Below, piece by piece: positions 1 through 10,464 of a DNA stretch of 64,000 nucleotides. The translations under genes and the position numbers were made by a program. This DNA is from Nephrocerus scutellatus (taxonomy: Eukaryota > Arthropoda > Insecta > Diptera > Pipunculidae). Location: positions 6,061,001 through 6,125,000 of the forward strand of contig OX352764.1 of assembly GCA_947095585.1 (NCBI GenBank), given 5' to 3'. A model generated the notes under the pieces. That model had not been told where the DNA came from and searched no databases. It worked only from the letters and a program-made list of their open reading frames with translations. The number at the start of each line of letters is the position of its first letter. Position 1 is the stretch's first letter.

Positions 1-540
1 TATTTGCCCCAGTAGTGAAACAAAGTGCAGCCGTAGAGGATACCGTCGTCGTATTGCGTCTTGACTTAAATTTTAAGTCAAAACTGAACTGTTGTTAGCT
101 TCCTGCACACACAAACACACACACAAAGTCATAAATGCATTGTTACATGTAGCACGTCAACTAATGATTTTCAGTCAGCGTTCGTTGTTACCTTGAACGG
201 CAAGTTCCATAGAATAGGGCCGTTTGATTTCAATTAACTTAGATCCTGTGCTGTAATGGGGCAATAAGTTTTTGTTGCCATATTTAGAGTGCAGTTCACG
301 CGTTTAAATTTTGGTCGCCGTTATGTTAGAAACTTTTTATGTCATATCCTTTTAACTACACAACCGAACGACGTTATAAATTTGCTACTAAGCCGAATAT
401 TAAAGGTTGGCAGGCAGCTGTGCACCGGTGATTTGCGCTCTTATTTTCATAAAAATGTACTTGTTTAACCCTAGAAGGAGCAGTGAAGTGACCTGCTCTA
501 AGTGAATCCGTAAGGTCTGATCAGACCTTCAAAATTATAG
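1..540. other. dac intron DNA, no gene seen
   Basis: AT-rich unique-looking DNA that lies within the first coding intron of dac (minus strand). It contains a short CA-rich run near 109-125 and a perfect 18-bp palindrome, AAGGTCTGATCAGACCTT, at 512-529. No reading frame or transposon similarity is visible. Confidence 0.6.
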
Positions 541-1705
541 AAAAACTAATTAAAAAACGGCTACTTGTCTTTTTAGGTTATATTGGCATCTTTAGCAATG
601 CACAATTCGGTTTTAGAGCAAAATTTAATACCGAAGATGCCTTACTTAGCTTTTTAGATAAACTGTACGATGGTTTGAATCATAATAAAAAAGTTGGTGG
701 ACTCTTTATAGATATTACCAAATCATATGATTGAAACTTTACTCGACAAACTATGGAATATTGGTATCAGAGCTGCAGTTCTCGATTGGTTTAAATCATA
801 TTTATGCCTAAGAACTCAATCAGTAAAAGTGAACGAAGTTTATAGTGATTCCTGTTGGTGTGCCTCAAGGTTCGGTTCTTGGGCCAATTCTTTTTTTAGT
901 ATATATGTAAATTCGCTGTTTGATTCTAATCTTCGATGTAGTCCCGTGGCCTTTGCCGATGACACTGCATATGTTTATTGTTCTAATAGTTGGCTGGATG
1001 TTAGAGATAATATAAAAAGTGATATTGCTTAGCTTAGAAGGTGGTTTAATCCGCACTGTATGATTCTGAGTTCTAAAATACGTTTAATGACGTTTCAACC
1101 GAAATGTACAGAAGGTAATAGCTCGGATTCTAGCCATTCTATAAATTGTATAGTGAACATGTGTAACAGTAGTTGCTTTGTAATTGAAAAAGTTTCGAAT
1201 TTTAAGTATTTGGGTGTTATATTAGACAGTAAACTGAAATTTTCAGACCACATAAACGGCATTATGCAAAAAAAGCATTTTGCTCTTCGATAATTTTATT
1301 TTTTAAGGACTATTATGTCCTCCACGTGGGCGCCGTGGCTCAGTGGATAGGAGTATGGACTTCTCAGTTCGCCGTTCGGATCCGGCATTAAATTGTAGGT
1401 CCCTCCATTTGTGTGCAAAAATATGCATGCTCAACACAAATGGTTGCGAGAAGTCAGGCCTTGGACCGCATGGTCTGTCGCGCCGATATCATTATGTCCG
1501 CCACACATTCTAAGAGACCTATATTTTTCTTTGTTCAACTCCAAAATTGAATATGCATCCTTTGCTTGGGGCGGTATACAGGGTATATCCGTTAAGGTGG
1601 CAAATAATTCAAGTGATAATTCCTTGATTAATTTCGTGAAAGAAATAGTATGGGAGGGGGGTCTATTTTCAACCCCTGCGGTGTATGTAGCGTTCAAATA
1701 TGAAG
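541..1705 (+). mobile_element. Non-LTR retrotransposon (LINE) reverse-transcriptase fragment, broken
   Basis: Degenerate reverse transcriptase in several frames. Palm motif A reads FIDITKSYD at about 704-730, a damaged GVPQGS-type loop lies near 850-890, and motif C reads FADDTAYVY at 952-978. A KYLGVILDSKLKF stretch follows near 1205-1245, and after an inserted SINE the post-RT motif LRDLYFSLFNSKIEYASFAW is at about 1510-1566. The order matches the Jockey/I-type RT layout, but stops and frameshifts rule out function. No endonuclease or 3' end is recognisable. It sits antisense to dac in the intron. Confidence 0.8.
1326..1490 (+). mobile_element. tRNA-derived SINE, copy 1, inserted in LINE with target-site duplication
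   Basis: The 165-bp insert splits the LINE frame. It is flanked by a near-perfect 14-bp direct repeat, ATTATGTCCTCCAC at 1312-1325 and ATTATGTCCGCCAC at 1491-1504, as expected for LINE-assisted integration. The 5' part has a pol III box A (TGGCTCAGTGG, 1336-1346) and a box B-like CGTTCGGATCC (1373-1383), i.e. a tRNA-like head. The 3' part carries AGGCCTTGGACCGCA followed by TGGTCTGTCG, shared with copies near 27.6, 31.2 and 60.7 kb. Relative to the other copies, a stretch between box A and box B appears deleted. Confidence 0.8.
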
Positions 1706-2388
1706 AGACGTACTTTTGACCTCCTTACATCACTTCACACCCTGTAACTCTTGAACGCTTCTAGCTACAAGGTCACTGTTGGTAATTTTTGAAAGAAAAT
1801 TTTTAAGATCAAATAATTAACATTTTTTTAAATTGGATTTTTCTCTCTATCGTAGGGTCCTATCAACAAAAGTCTACCGTAACTCCTTCTTATAGGAATT
1901 ATTTTCTATAAAATGTGTACGTCTTGTAAGACTGTTTCTTATTAAAGGCGTACATGGTCTTAAGTCCTTTTTTTATAATAATTTTATATTTTGAAATAAT
2001 TTAGTTGCTCCTAAAGGCTTAAGTCATCTTACGCCTTTAATACCAAGCAGAATTGGAAAAATCTTGCGATATGGGAACTGTCTCGTCAGTGGTAAGTACC
2101 TACCTATTAATTTTGCATAACGTAATAACATTTATTATATTAAATTTTTTAATAATAATCTTAATCTTTCTTAATAAAGAAACGATACAACCTATTCCTA
2201 CAATAGAAATATTCTTCGCCCGCTCCATCGTAGTCTCCGGATATGCCAAGTATTTTTGGTTCTAATAATAGCACCAGATTTCGTTCCATACTCAGGAAAA
2301 GGTAGTAGTGACGGAGATATAATGTAAGCTGTAGCAAGTCGATCAGTGACAGTCAATGAAGATACCCAAATTGAAAACGAAAAAAAAC
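1706..2388. other. AT-rich intron DNA, nothing recognised
   Basis: No gene or known repeat seen. A good splice-donor-like GTGGTAAGTACC occurs at about 2090-2101 on the plus strand, but no supporting exon was found. Confidence 0.5.
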
Positions 2389-2485
2389 AACCCATAAAAA
2401 TTAAAATTTTTCATCTAAATTCTCTAATCGCAGAAATTGATATGGGAGCCCCTCGATCCTGGGCCATTTTTTTTTATTGTAGGAG
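2389..2485 (+). repeat. Head segment of the ~120-bp satellite-bearing repeat
   Basis: Begins AACCCATAAAAATTAAAA and continues with a run of ~50 bp that recurs at 9839 directly before the satellite array there. This suggests it is the 5' portion of the same repeat family, here separated from its satellite units at 2.93 kb. Confidence 0.55.
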
Positions 2486-2930
2486 AAAATCATCGAAACA
2501 AACATTTGACATCAGATGTTAAAATTGAAAAAGCTCAGATCATTTTATTCTGAGCACTTAGAGCACGCTCATACTCTGAGCAAATAAGAAACACGAACAT
2601 TTTTCTTGAGAACTCTTTGACTGCTCTGAACTAATTTATGAAAACGCCAAATGACAGAATATTGTGAAAACTTGTTGTTCTATCTGTAAGTTGATATCGA
2701 CAACAAAAAAAACGACATCAATAAAAATACAATTCAGTAAATAAAAATGTAAGTTGAAGTAAGCATAAAACATGTATGTCTCGTTTCATTTGCTGGGTTC
2801 ATTTGTGCGTGAGCTAAGATTTCTCTCTCTCTCTCCACCACCAAAACCATGCAGCGCAGCCGACTGCGCAGCACACACCGCACACAGTCCATAAAGGGCG
2901 ACGAATATCTGATGCCAGTATAGATATTTA
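2486..2930. other. Intron DNA, only a short TC microsatellite
   Basis: Contains a TC-rich run at about 2819-2837. No gene or transposon similarity seen. Confidence 0.5.
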
Positions 2931-3262
2931 AAAAATGTATAAGGGCCTTGCGGCCGAACCCGGGACCCGATCACTACCAAATTTCGAAAAAGTATTGTTT
3001 ATTGGGTATACACATGTGTTTAAAATTTGAAGAAAATCGGGTAAATTTTTTAAAAATTTTGTTTGGGAGCCCCCCGACCCCGCAGCCCGAGGGGCCTCAA
3101 AATTTAATAGAAGGTGTTGTCTCCGGAAATACACATGTGTGCAAAATTTCAATAAAATCGGGCCATGGGAAGTGGGTTAAAAATTGAACGCAAGAATCCA
3201 CGACAGACGACCGACGACCGACGACCCACGGGTAAGTGAAGTTAATATAGAGAATTTAAAAA
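2931..3262 (+). repeat. Two degenerate ~120-bp satellite units plus terminal tail
   Basis: Two units each carry ACACATGTGT (3010-3019 and 3131-3140), followed by an AAATTT-GAAGAAAATCGGG-type segment and a G/C-rich GGGGCC-type spacer, as in the 9.8-10.5 kb array. The unit series ends in a GAC-rich stretch (3199-3232) and the tail AAGTTAATATAGAGAATTTA (3242-3261), a terminus shared with several other repeats in the window. Confidence 0.7.
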
Positions 3263-3720
3263 ATCAAGGTAATTTGGCAGATAATAGAGAAGAAGGATGT
3301 TTTTGTAAGACTTTGGATGAAAAGCCAACATTTTTTGCAACCTCAATAAAAAATAAAGGCTTTAATACTTCTGGAATAACTATAGATGTTTTTTAAGAAA
3401 TACGTGCATAGACATCTCATCTTTTCCTCTTCATAAGGAGAAAAGAATGCTACCGCTAAGAAAAGAATTGACGAATACATAAAGTGAAGTCCGAGCTCGC
3501 ATAAAATCGTCTCCATATTTCGAAAGTCATTACAAGAGACGAACAAATGATAAGAGATCTCTTCCATCTCATTTAAATTTACGATTTTTATAAATAAGGA
3601 CTAAACAATCCCGTGGGCCGGACTCTTTATGAACGAGAACGAAAAATCGTCCATAGACATCTGCTTCAAAGGAGGTGGCAAGTTGCTACAAACACAGGTG
3701 ATCAAGAAGAAAAACAAATT
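3263..3720. other. Intron DNA, nothing recognised
   Basis: AT-rich; no convincing reading frame on either strand. Confidence 0.5.
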
Positions 3721-4850
3721 GCAGGTAAGGTTAGGTTAAGGTGGCTGTCAGTGAAACCGGCACACTTAGACCAGCAATGATCCATTGTGATACCAGACAG
3801 ATCAGGAACAATTTTTGCCACCTACTCGTTGAACCAATTAGAGCTTCGTATGGAGACTGCTAATGTCAATGTTGATAACATCATTAGTGTTGTTGTAGAA
3901 GAAACCTCCCACATGGAGTTTACGTTTTTGGGAGCGGACTGGACAAGTACAGAGCAGATGGATAATTGTCTCCTCTTCCTCGTCATCCATGCACCTTCTG
4001 CAGAAGACATTTGAGAAAACTACAAGTATTGCTACATGCTCCGCCATCTCCATGAGAGATGATCGGCAGTTAAGGGCTAGAATTGAATTTGTAGAGTCTG
4101 ATACCAGGGATTTCAATGCAGGTTGGCTATCAGAGAATATACGGGTCAGTTTTTGACCCGTCTGTGTAAAAATGAATGTGTTCATCTTCCAGGTAGGCAT
4201 CTTCGTCACAGAATGATATGAAGGGGAAGGTGACTTGAAAGTTTATGTTATCTGGGATCCTGACTAATTTCAGAATAGTAGAGTGACCAATTTCATTTCT
4301 AATTCACTGGGAGATAGCAGCTACTTGCCTGCTGTAAATCTCGAGTGGTGTAAGGTCGAACAGAATGTCAAATTCGGCGGAGGGGGTTGAACGAGGTGCT
4401 CCGCTCATACATAGACTAGCTGATCTTTGGACTTTGCTTAATTTGTCAAGGTTTACGTTTTTATTTAAAGCAGTCCACCATACAGTGACACCGTATAGAA
4501 GAGTAGGTCTTACTACCTCTGTATATAGCCAATGGGTTATATGAGGTTGAAGACCACATCGGCTTTTTTGCATGAAGAAGAGTGCCACTGTGGCTTAACG
4601 AACTCTTTATTGTATGTTAGGTTTCCAGCTCAGCTTTCTGTCCAAAATAAGAGTCAAATACTTAACTCTATCATCAGAGAATAAGCTTATACCTTTTATA
4701 GAAGCAGGGTTAATAAGTGGAACCTAATATTTACTGGTGAATAGGACAAGCTCAGTTTTGTGAGGATTTATCCCCCCCCCCCCACCAGCAAGCTAACTTG
4801 TTGTCCTTTAAGTTATTTGGGTGTTTTTCTGAGACGGCTATAGTAACGTC
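3721..4850 (-). mobile_element. LINE group B, 3' half (RT end, RNase H, tail), broken
   Basis: On the minus strand, from high to low coordinates: RT C-terminus (KTELVLF near 4750; LILDRKLS near 4640; VVRPTLLYGVTVWW at about 4480-4520), the connector VQRSASLCMSGAPRSTPSA (4385-4440), an RNase H remnant (IFSDSQPALKSL, about 4100-4150) and the Cys/His terminal motif CRRCMDDEEEETIIHLLC (about 3940-3995). The 3' end is an AACC-rich tail read as AGGTTAGGTTAAGG on the plus strand (3726-3739). RT plus RNase H and this C-terminal motif suggest the I/LOA/R1 part of the LINE tree; the exact clade is uncertain. Several stops and frameshifts. Confidence 0.8.
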
Positions 4851-4975
4851 ATCATTTGTGTATTAACCTTAACATATAGAGATATGTAATGGAGGACTTT
4901 AGTACACCTTTTTTAGTTCTACTTTTCTATAGAAAGCAGTTAAATATCTAGTACCGTTAAAGCAACATTCGTAAA

Positions 4976-5200
4976 AAACGCATTTGCTTGACCGTTTTTT
5001 CGTCGACTTTCGTTATTTAGTTACAAAATTGGTCGCCACGATAGGCCCTTTTATTACAACGGAATAATATATAGCCTATGTCTAACCTGAAAGTCCATTC
5101 TAAATATTGGTAAAAGAATTTTTGAAATCGGATGATTAGTTTCGAAGATTACCTCCTGCATATAAACAAACTTAACCTCTTTATAATATTAGTATAGAGC
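4976..5200 (+). repeat. Interspersed repeat X, copy 1
   Basis: About 220 bp that recurs at 62.1-62.3 kb. Shared blocks are a GACCGTT..TTCGTCGAC stretch, TATAGCCTAT, CTAAATATTGGT.AAAGAA and TTTTTGAAATCGG followed by GAAGATTACCTCCT. It ends in TATAATATTAGTATAG, a terminus widely seen on short insect repeats. No coding capacity; class not determined. Confidence 0.7.
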
Positions 5201-5414
5201 GAAACTGTTCTAAGGGAAGAACAGAGCCAAGTTTAGAAGAATGGATCTAAGCGACCGATATCAAAATACTGTCAGTCCGTCAGTTTGAAGGTCCAAGTTG
5301 TTTAGTTTTAAGGCTCATTCACTTAATGCACTTTCGCCCCACTTCCACTATAGTTAATTTTTCTCTCGCTAATAATTTCGGTTAAGGAGAGGGAGAGCGC
5401 GACGATAAACTATA

Positions 5415-5752
5415 CAGTAGATTCTCGATTACATGAACTTCTTGATTATTTGAATTTCTCGAATATATCGACCTTAAAACTCGACTTAAACTCGATTATA
5501 TCAACTGATAACTTTAAAATATATGCACTACAAGTTCATTTATTCAAATTACAGATGAAAATTTGCAAAAGGAAAAACACAGTTCTTGTTGGGGATAGAT
5601 TTCCTTTCTGATTTGACAGCAAAAGGGTCGTGTCTGATTACCCTCTTTTACTTTCTTATAATTTTTTCTGCACTTCCCTCGATTATATTTCAACTATTGG
5701 ATTAAATTAACTTGCCTTACATTAATTAATTCATATAATCAAGAATCTACTG
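5415..5752. mobile_element. pogo-like MITE with terminal inverted repeats and TA duplication
   Basis: A 338-bp element begins CAGTAGATTCTCGATTAC and ends in the inverted counterpart GTAATC-less form TAATCAAGAATCTACTG. The inverted ends match over about 23 bp with two differences (consensus start CAGTAGATTCTYGATTAY). It is flanked by TA at 5413-5414 and 5753-5754, the target duplication of the Tc1/mariner/pogo superfamily. The AT-rich interior has no open frame, so it is a non-autonomous copy. It lies 319 bp from the dac exon's splice donor, inside the intron. Confidence 0.85.
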
Positions 5753-6070
5753 TAATTGGTTAAAAAAAAAACTCTCTGGCAGGTGCATTTTCTTTAGAAA
5801 ATCTTTGATATTTTTGATACAAGAGCAAGATCCTATTCATTATTCTACAACGCCCAACTAAGCTTATGCTAAGTTAACCTAACGTCTTAAGATTCCATGT
5901 TCATCACCAGCACTAGCTTGCGCCAGACAATAATACAAATGTTAGAAATCTCAAAAACCAAAAACTGAACTTGAAAACAACAACAAACCAATAACAAAAA
6001 AAAAACAGTTGGGACGGGGAAATAGGGGGAATATTTATTCAAAAGATGATCGGGCGTCTTATCTACATAC

Positions 6071-7266
6071 CTCGCCGTCGTGCAATCCCGATAGAGTACA
6101 TCGAAATCCTTGCAGGACAGCAACTTGCAGCGATTCACCCCCGGCTGAATGGCACCCAGACCGCGCAATATACGCACCTGCTCCACATTACAGACGAGCG
6201 GCACAATGTCGAGACGTTTTAACTTTGTGTACACCGTATGCAGACCGCCGACCAAATGTTTTAAAAACAATTCAAACGCTTGCGGCAAACACAGCATAGT
6301 GTCGTTGCTGATTATGAAGGCGGCGACCTTTTGACCCCGATACTCGACAAGCTTGCACTCGTTGGCGCTCGGATCGGAGGTTGAAATTGGCGGCGGACTA
6401 TTGTAGGATCGCGGCGGAACGTGATGATGAGCGGCTGCCATCAGTTCCAGGGGTGAGGCGTGATGCATCATCTGCAGAGAGTTCAACAAGCCGAGACTGT
6501 GCGGCGGAAGGCCGTGTGGCATTCTTGGCGGTAGTCCGGCGGGTAGGCCGTTTGGCGTGGTGACACCACCCACTCCACCGTGTGGCGGGGGACTTAACTG
6601 ATGATGTTGCTGGATTTGTTGCATCATCGAATGATTAAGGGAGGTCACCGGACTCACCGCCGATGCATGGCGATTCGGTGAGCTGTTTGGCGAGCAACTT
6701 GAGACACGTCCCATTCCTCGACCTAGTGTCGATCCATTCGATGGGCCACCATCACGACCACCGGCGCCGTTACCGTTCGATTGATGTTGTTGCTGTTGAT
6801 GCTGTTGATGTTGCTGCTGTTGTTGTTGCTGGTGCTGTTGTTGTTGCTGTTGTTGTTGGTGCTGTTGATGTTGCTGTTGATGTTGCTGGTGCTGTTGATG
6901 CTGATGCATCATTAGTGTGGTGGCATTCATATTGCTGTTATGATGATGATTGTTGTTATTGTTGTTATTATTATTGTTATTATTATTGTTATTGTTGTTG
7001 TTGTTGTTGCCCAGACTGTAATTTGTTGGACTGTGGGGTGACCGTTTAATGCTGTTTGGGGTTATTCTACCGCTACCGTTAATAATTGAAATGCCTCCGA
7101 TGCCGATTCCGATACTGTTACCGTTATTATTATTATTGTTCATTGCGCTAGCGACAACAACAACAGACGCCGATTCTCGATTATGAGACGTCAGCGAATT
7201 CGATCCGATCGAGGAGCCGACACTATGTTCACTTGCGGTCGATAGTGTCTCGATGGTAGAATCCAT
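6071..7266 (-). CDS. dac: Dachshund, first coding exon (partial gene)
   Basis: Encodes residues 1-398 plus two bases of codon 399. Dachshund is a nuclear Ski/Sno-family transcriptional cofactor of the retinal determination network, acting in eye, leg and mushroom-body development. Residues ~300-398 are the conserved N-terminal Dach box (ECKLVEYRGQKVAAFII.., LCLPQAFELFLKHLVGG.., CNVEQVRILRGLGAIQPGVN.., CKDFDVLYRDCTTA). The N-terminal half is low-complexity: polyN about residues 85-106 and polyQ/H about 120-161. The exon stops at a good donor (GCGAG then GTATGT; intron starts at 6070) exactly where dac homologues continue SSRPGRPPK. Reading on past 6071 gives non-conserved intron translation, so the open frame down to 5887 is not coding. 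No exon 2 is visible in 1-6070, so the intron exceeds 6 kb. The start ATG is the first in frame after an upstream stop at 7324-7326. Confidence 0.92.
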
Positions 7267-7710
7267 TATTTTTTCATACGGGGCACACTCTTCTAGACCG
7301 CATGCGGTGGGAGGTGGAGCACTCTAGAAACTTCTCTTATCTCTACATATGCTTTTCACCAAAAACTTTGTACCAAAATATTTATTGGTTTTTTAAGTAC
7401 CAATATTTTTTTAATTCTTTCGATTTTTGTTGTTTTTCCAATAATTTTATTTGATAGAACCGACCGGTGATAGAAAATATCACCATTTGTCGATTTGGAT
7501 TAATATAACTCTTAAATGTGACAAAACTACTTTTAATTTTGAAATAAGTTTCAAGTTTTATTAGAAGTAAAAAAAAATTTGTTAATTTTCACAATTCAAT
7601 TTCTGGCACACTTTTTATTTTTCTCTTTAAATTTCCAATGCACAAAAATATTCACTCACTTACGCTCGAATGCTCGAATATCTAAATATAAATATCAAAT
7701 CGAAATGAAA
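7267..7710 (-). other. dac: Probable dac 5' leader
   Basis: AT-rich stretch immediately upstream of the dac ATG with no splice acceptor that I can defend. Taken as 5' UTR if the TATA-like element at 7711-7717 is the promoter; this is inference. Confidence 0.35.
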
Positions 7711-7717
7711 TTTTATA
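7711..7717 (-). promoter_or_regulatory. Candidate TATA box of dac
   Basis: TATAAAA on the minus strand in the context GGATATAAAATTTC, about 450 bp upstream of the dac ATG. No clear initiator is seen at the expected spacing, so this is only a candidate. Confidence 0.28.
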
Positions 7718-9838
7718 TCCGTTGCTAACGACCCGACCCGTCGGAGTATCACTGTCGTGTGATTGGCGCAACTAGCGGCAAACGCTTAATTTCGTCGGTC
7801 CGTTTCGTTTGCAATTATTATTGCTGCCGAATCGAATCGAATTCGAATCGAACGAAGCAATCACACACTTCTCACATCTCACCAACGTCGAATTTAAATT
7901 AGAAAGGGACAAAAGCGCAAGCTCCATACACACAATTCCAGACACGACACGACGGCAACGACGACGACGACACTCCCGACGAATGACAATAATTCCGGGG
8001 AAAAAACACTGCTATACTATTCTCCAACAGGCAGTGAGCGCAATAAATGACGCGGCGACGACGGCGACACAATCGACGACTCCACCAACAGAACGACGAC
8101 TACCTACGTACTGTGTAGCTGCTGGCGTTGCGGCTCGAATTTGAAATGTACACAGACCCCAGTCAGCAGTGCCAGAAACCAGAATAATAAAATTTTTACT
8201 GAACGAGTGCGCGCAATGCAAATAGCATCCTTGCATGTACCCAGTACCAACACCGAACGACAGACAGACGTGTAATCCACTCGCTGCTGCTGCTCTACCA
8301 ACGAAATACGTACGATTACGAACCGACCAGCAATCGAAATGCTATCTGATTACTGAAATGGCATGTGAATTGAGAAATGAAATGAAATGAAATTCGTTCG
8401 TTCGTTCGTTCGTTCGTTCGTTCATTCAAATCTCATGTGTGTGTCGAGTTGTGCTTAGTTAATGCTGCGAGTGAATTTCTCGTTTTGGCATCTCATTTGC
8501 ACAAATAATGTCCACTCTCTCACTCTTTCGTGCATCGAAGTGCTCTGCCGACACTGAGTGGATGCTGTGTTGCGCCCATCCAATCGTGATACAGCAAAAC
8601 AAATGAGGAATTAAATTGCATACAGACGGAATCAATTTTCTCCATTCGTGCAGTTATCTCACTTGCACCGACAACAAAACACGAGAGAATCGAAAATTTC
8701 AACAAATGGAAAAGAGACACAAGCTATCCAAACAAAGGAGGAATGACAAAAATAAAATCAACAAAAATAAAAGGGAAAAAAAAAACTTAAGAGCCGCTCG
8801 TATTTATTTCGTAGTTCGTTTCATTTCAAATTCAAATAGTAGGAGGAGAGTTTGAGAGAGCTTAGCGCAGTTTCCCAATTCAAATTAAATTCCATTGATT
8901 CAAGGGAGTGCATGCATGGTAATGCAACAGCTACTGTTATATGTTGAGTATTTGTATGTGTGCAAATGAGTATAATTGTTAATTGCTTCTTGTTTTTATG
9001 ATCTCAATGAGAGAAGATCTAGTAATAAAATGTAAATAATAATAAAACTTTGAGTGAAAAGAAACTTTTTTTTTCTTTTGGCGTTTCTCCTCTTATTCCT
9101 TCTACTCTGTATAGTCACAAGAAGAGTGTAAATAACCCTTACTTTTTTTTGCTGGAGCAGAGACAGATTTCGATTGTACGAATGAAATGGAAATATAACG
9201 CAATAAGTGATTGTATTGCGTTTTGTGTTGGTTAACAAAGAGAGAACGACCAGTTTTGAGCTAAGGCTGTTGAGTTTTATGTTTTATATAGGTAATCCGT
9301 TTGTTCTTTGAATTGATTCAGAAAGAGATGGCATGTGTAATGTTTGTTCCTAAAAAGAAGGATATTGTTTGCATATGGGAACTTATGTGAAAATAGATAT
9401 TTGATAAGGATATTCGGATCTGAGTTGGTAGTTTGAAAAATAAAAAGGACTACACAAGATAAATCACTAGTGAGAATGCATGTGATTAGTAGGTATTCGA
9501 AGAGAGATTGTGTGGCGTTTTCTCTTTTTGTGGATATGTACCTATGTATATGGTAGGTAGATATGCAAATATATCTAATACGAGAATTGTATTTCGACTA
9601 AGTTTGAAGTTTTTTATTTTATTTACCAATAGTTTCGTTAGTTTTTGTTTTGTTTTTGGGTGGAGTGATGGATGCACGATGCTTTCAGATGTCCGTTGAC
9701 GTTTTTTATACGAAGATGCGCTAGACGCTAGACAATAAGTGGGAGCTGTAGTAAGAGTGATATAAACCAAGAAACCAATAGTAAAATGCTTCTAAATTAA
9801 AGAAATGCATTTGTCACTATCTTTAAAATTAAAAAAAT
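7718..9838. other. Unique non-coding DNA upstream of dac
   Basis: No transposon similarity and no convincing exon; open frames here lack codon structure or homology. The stretch is a reasonable place for dac regulatory elements (inference), and includes a CGTT microsatellite at 8393-8423. Confidence 0.5.
8393..8423 (+). repeat. (TTCG)n microsatellite
   Basis: About seven perfect tandem copies of the tetranucleotide TTCG. Confidence 0.95.
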
Positions 9839-10464
9839 AACCCATAAAAATTAAAAATTTTCATGTAAATGCTCTTATCGGAGATACATATGTGAGCAAA
9901 GTTTTAAAAAACTTTTTTCCATCGGAGATACACAGGTGTTTTAATTTTGAAGAAAAGCAGGTTAATTTAAAAAAAAACGAATGTGGGCACACCTCGGGAC
10001 TCAGGGCCCAACAGCTTAAAAATTTTTAAAAAAAGTTTTGTCCGTCGGATACACATACGTGATTAAAATTTGAAGAAAATCTGGATAATTTTAAAAAAAT
10101 TTATATGGACAATCCTCGGACCTCAGGGCCCGATCACTACAAACATTTTAGAAAAAGTTGTTTCCATCGGAGATACACAGGTGTTTAAAATTTGAAGAAA
10201 ATCGGGTTAATTTTTAAAAAAAAATTTATGTGGCCCCAGTCCCAAAGGGCCGATGACTTCAAAATTTTTACAAAAAGTGTTGTCAATCAGAGATACACAT
10301 GTGTATAAAATTTGAAGAAAATCGGGTTAATTTTTTTAAAAAATGTTTATGGAGCCCCACGGCCCCGATCGGAGATACACATGTGTACATAATTTCAAAA
10401 AATTCGGGATAATTTTTAAAAAATTTATATGGGCATTCGGCACCCTTCGGCCCTGAGGCCCAAA
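9839..10464 (+). repeat. ~120-bp satellite array, about five units
   Basis: After an AACCCATAAAAATTAAAA head, five to six diverged units follow. Each has a (TCGGA)GATACACAKGTGT start, an AAATTTGAAGAAAATCGGG segment, a T/A homopolymer-rich part, and a GGGCCC-type spacer. Units start near 9873, 9918, 10037, 10167, 10288 and 10369. The same unit occurs at 2.93-3.15 kb and, inverted, at 49.0 kb. Frames visible on the minus strand through the array are shadows of the repeat. Confidence 0.85.

Noticed and set aside
2928..3187. Frames on both strands across the satellite units at 2.9-3.2 kb
   Set aside because: The repeated FLKNLPDFLQILNTCVYPI-like text is translation of the 120-bp unit.
5887..6070. 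Continuation of the dac reading frame past the Dach box
   Set aside because: A consensus donor GTATGT occurs where homologues change exon, and the extra residues (ending in a hydrophobic, Cys-rich run) are unlike dac; it is intron read-through.
6663..7049. 128-residue frame opposite dac
   Set aside because: Its D/V/A- and Y/C-rich runs are antisense of the polyQ/polyN tracts.
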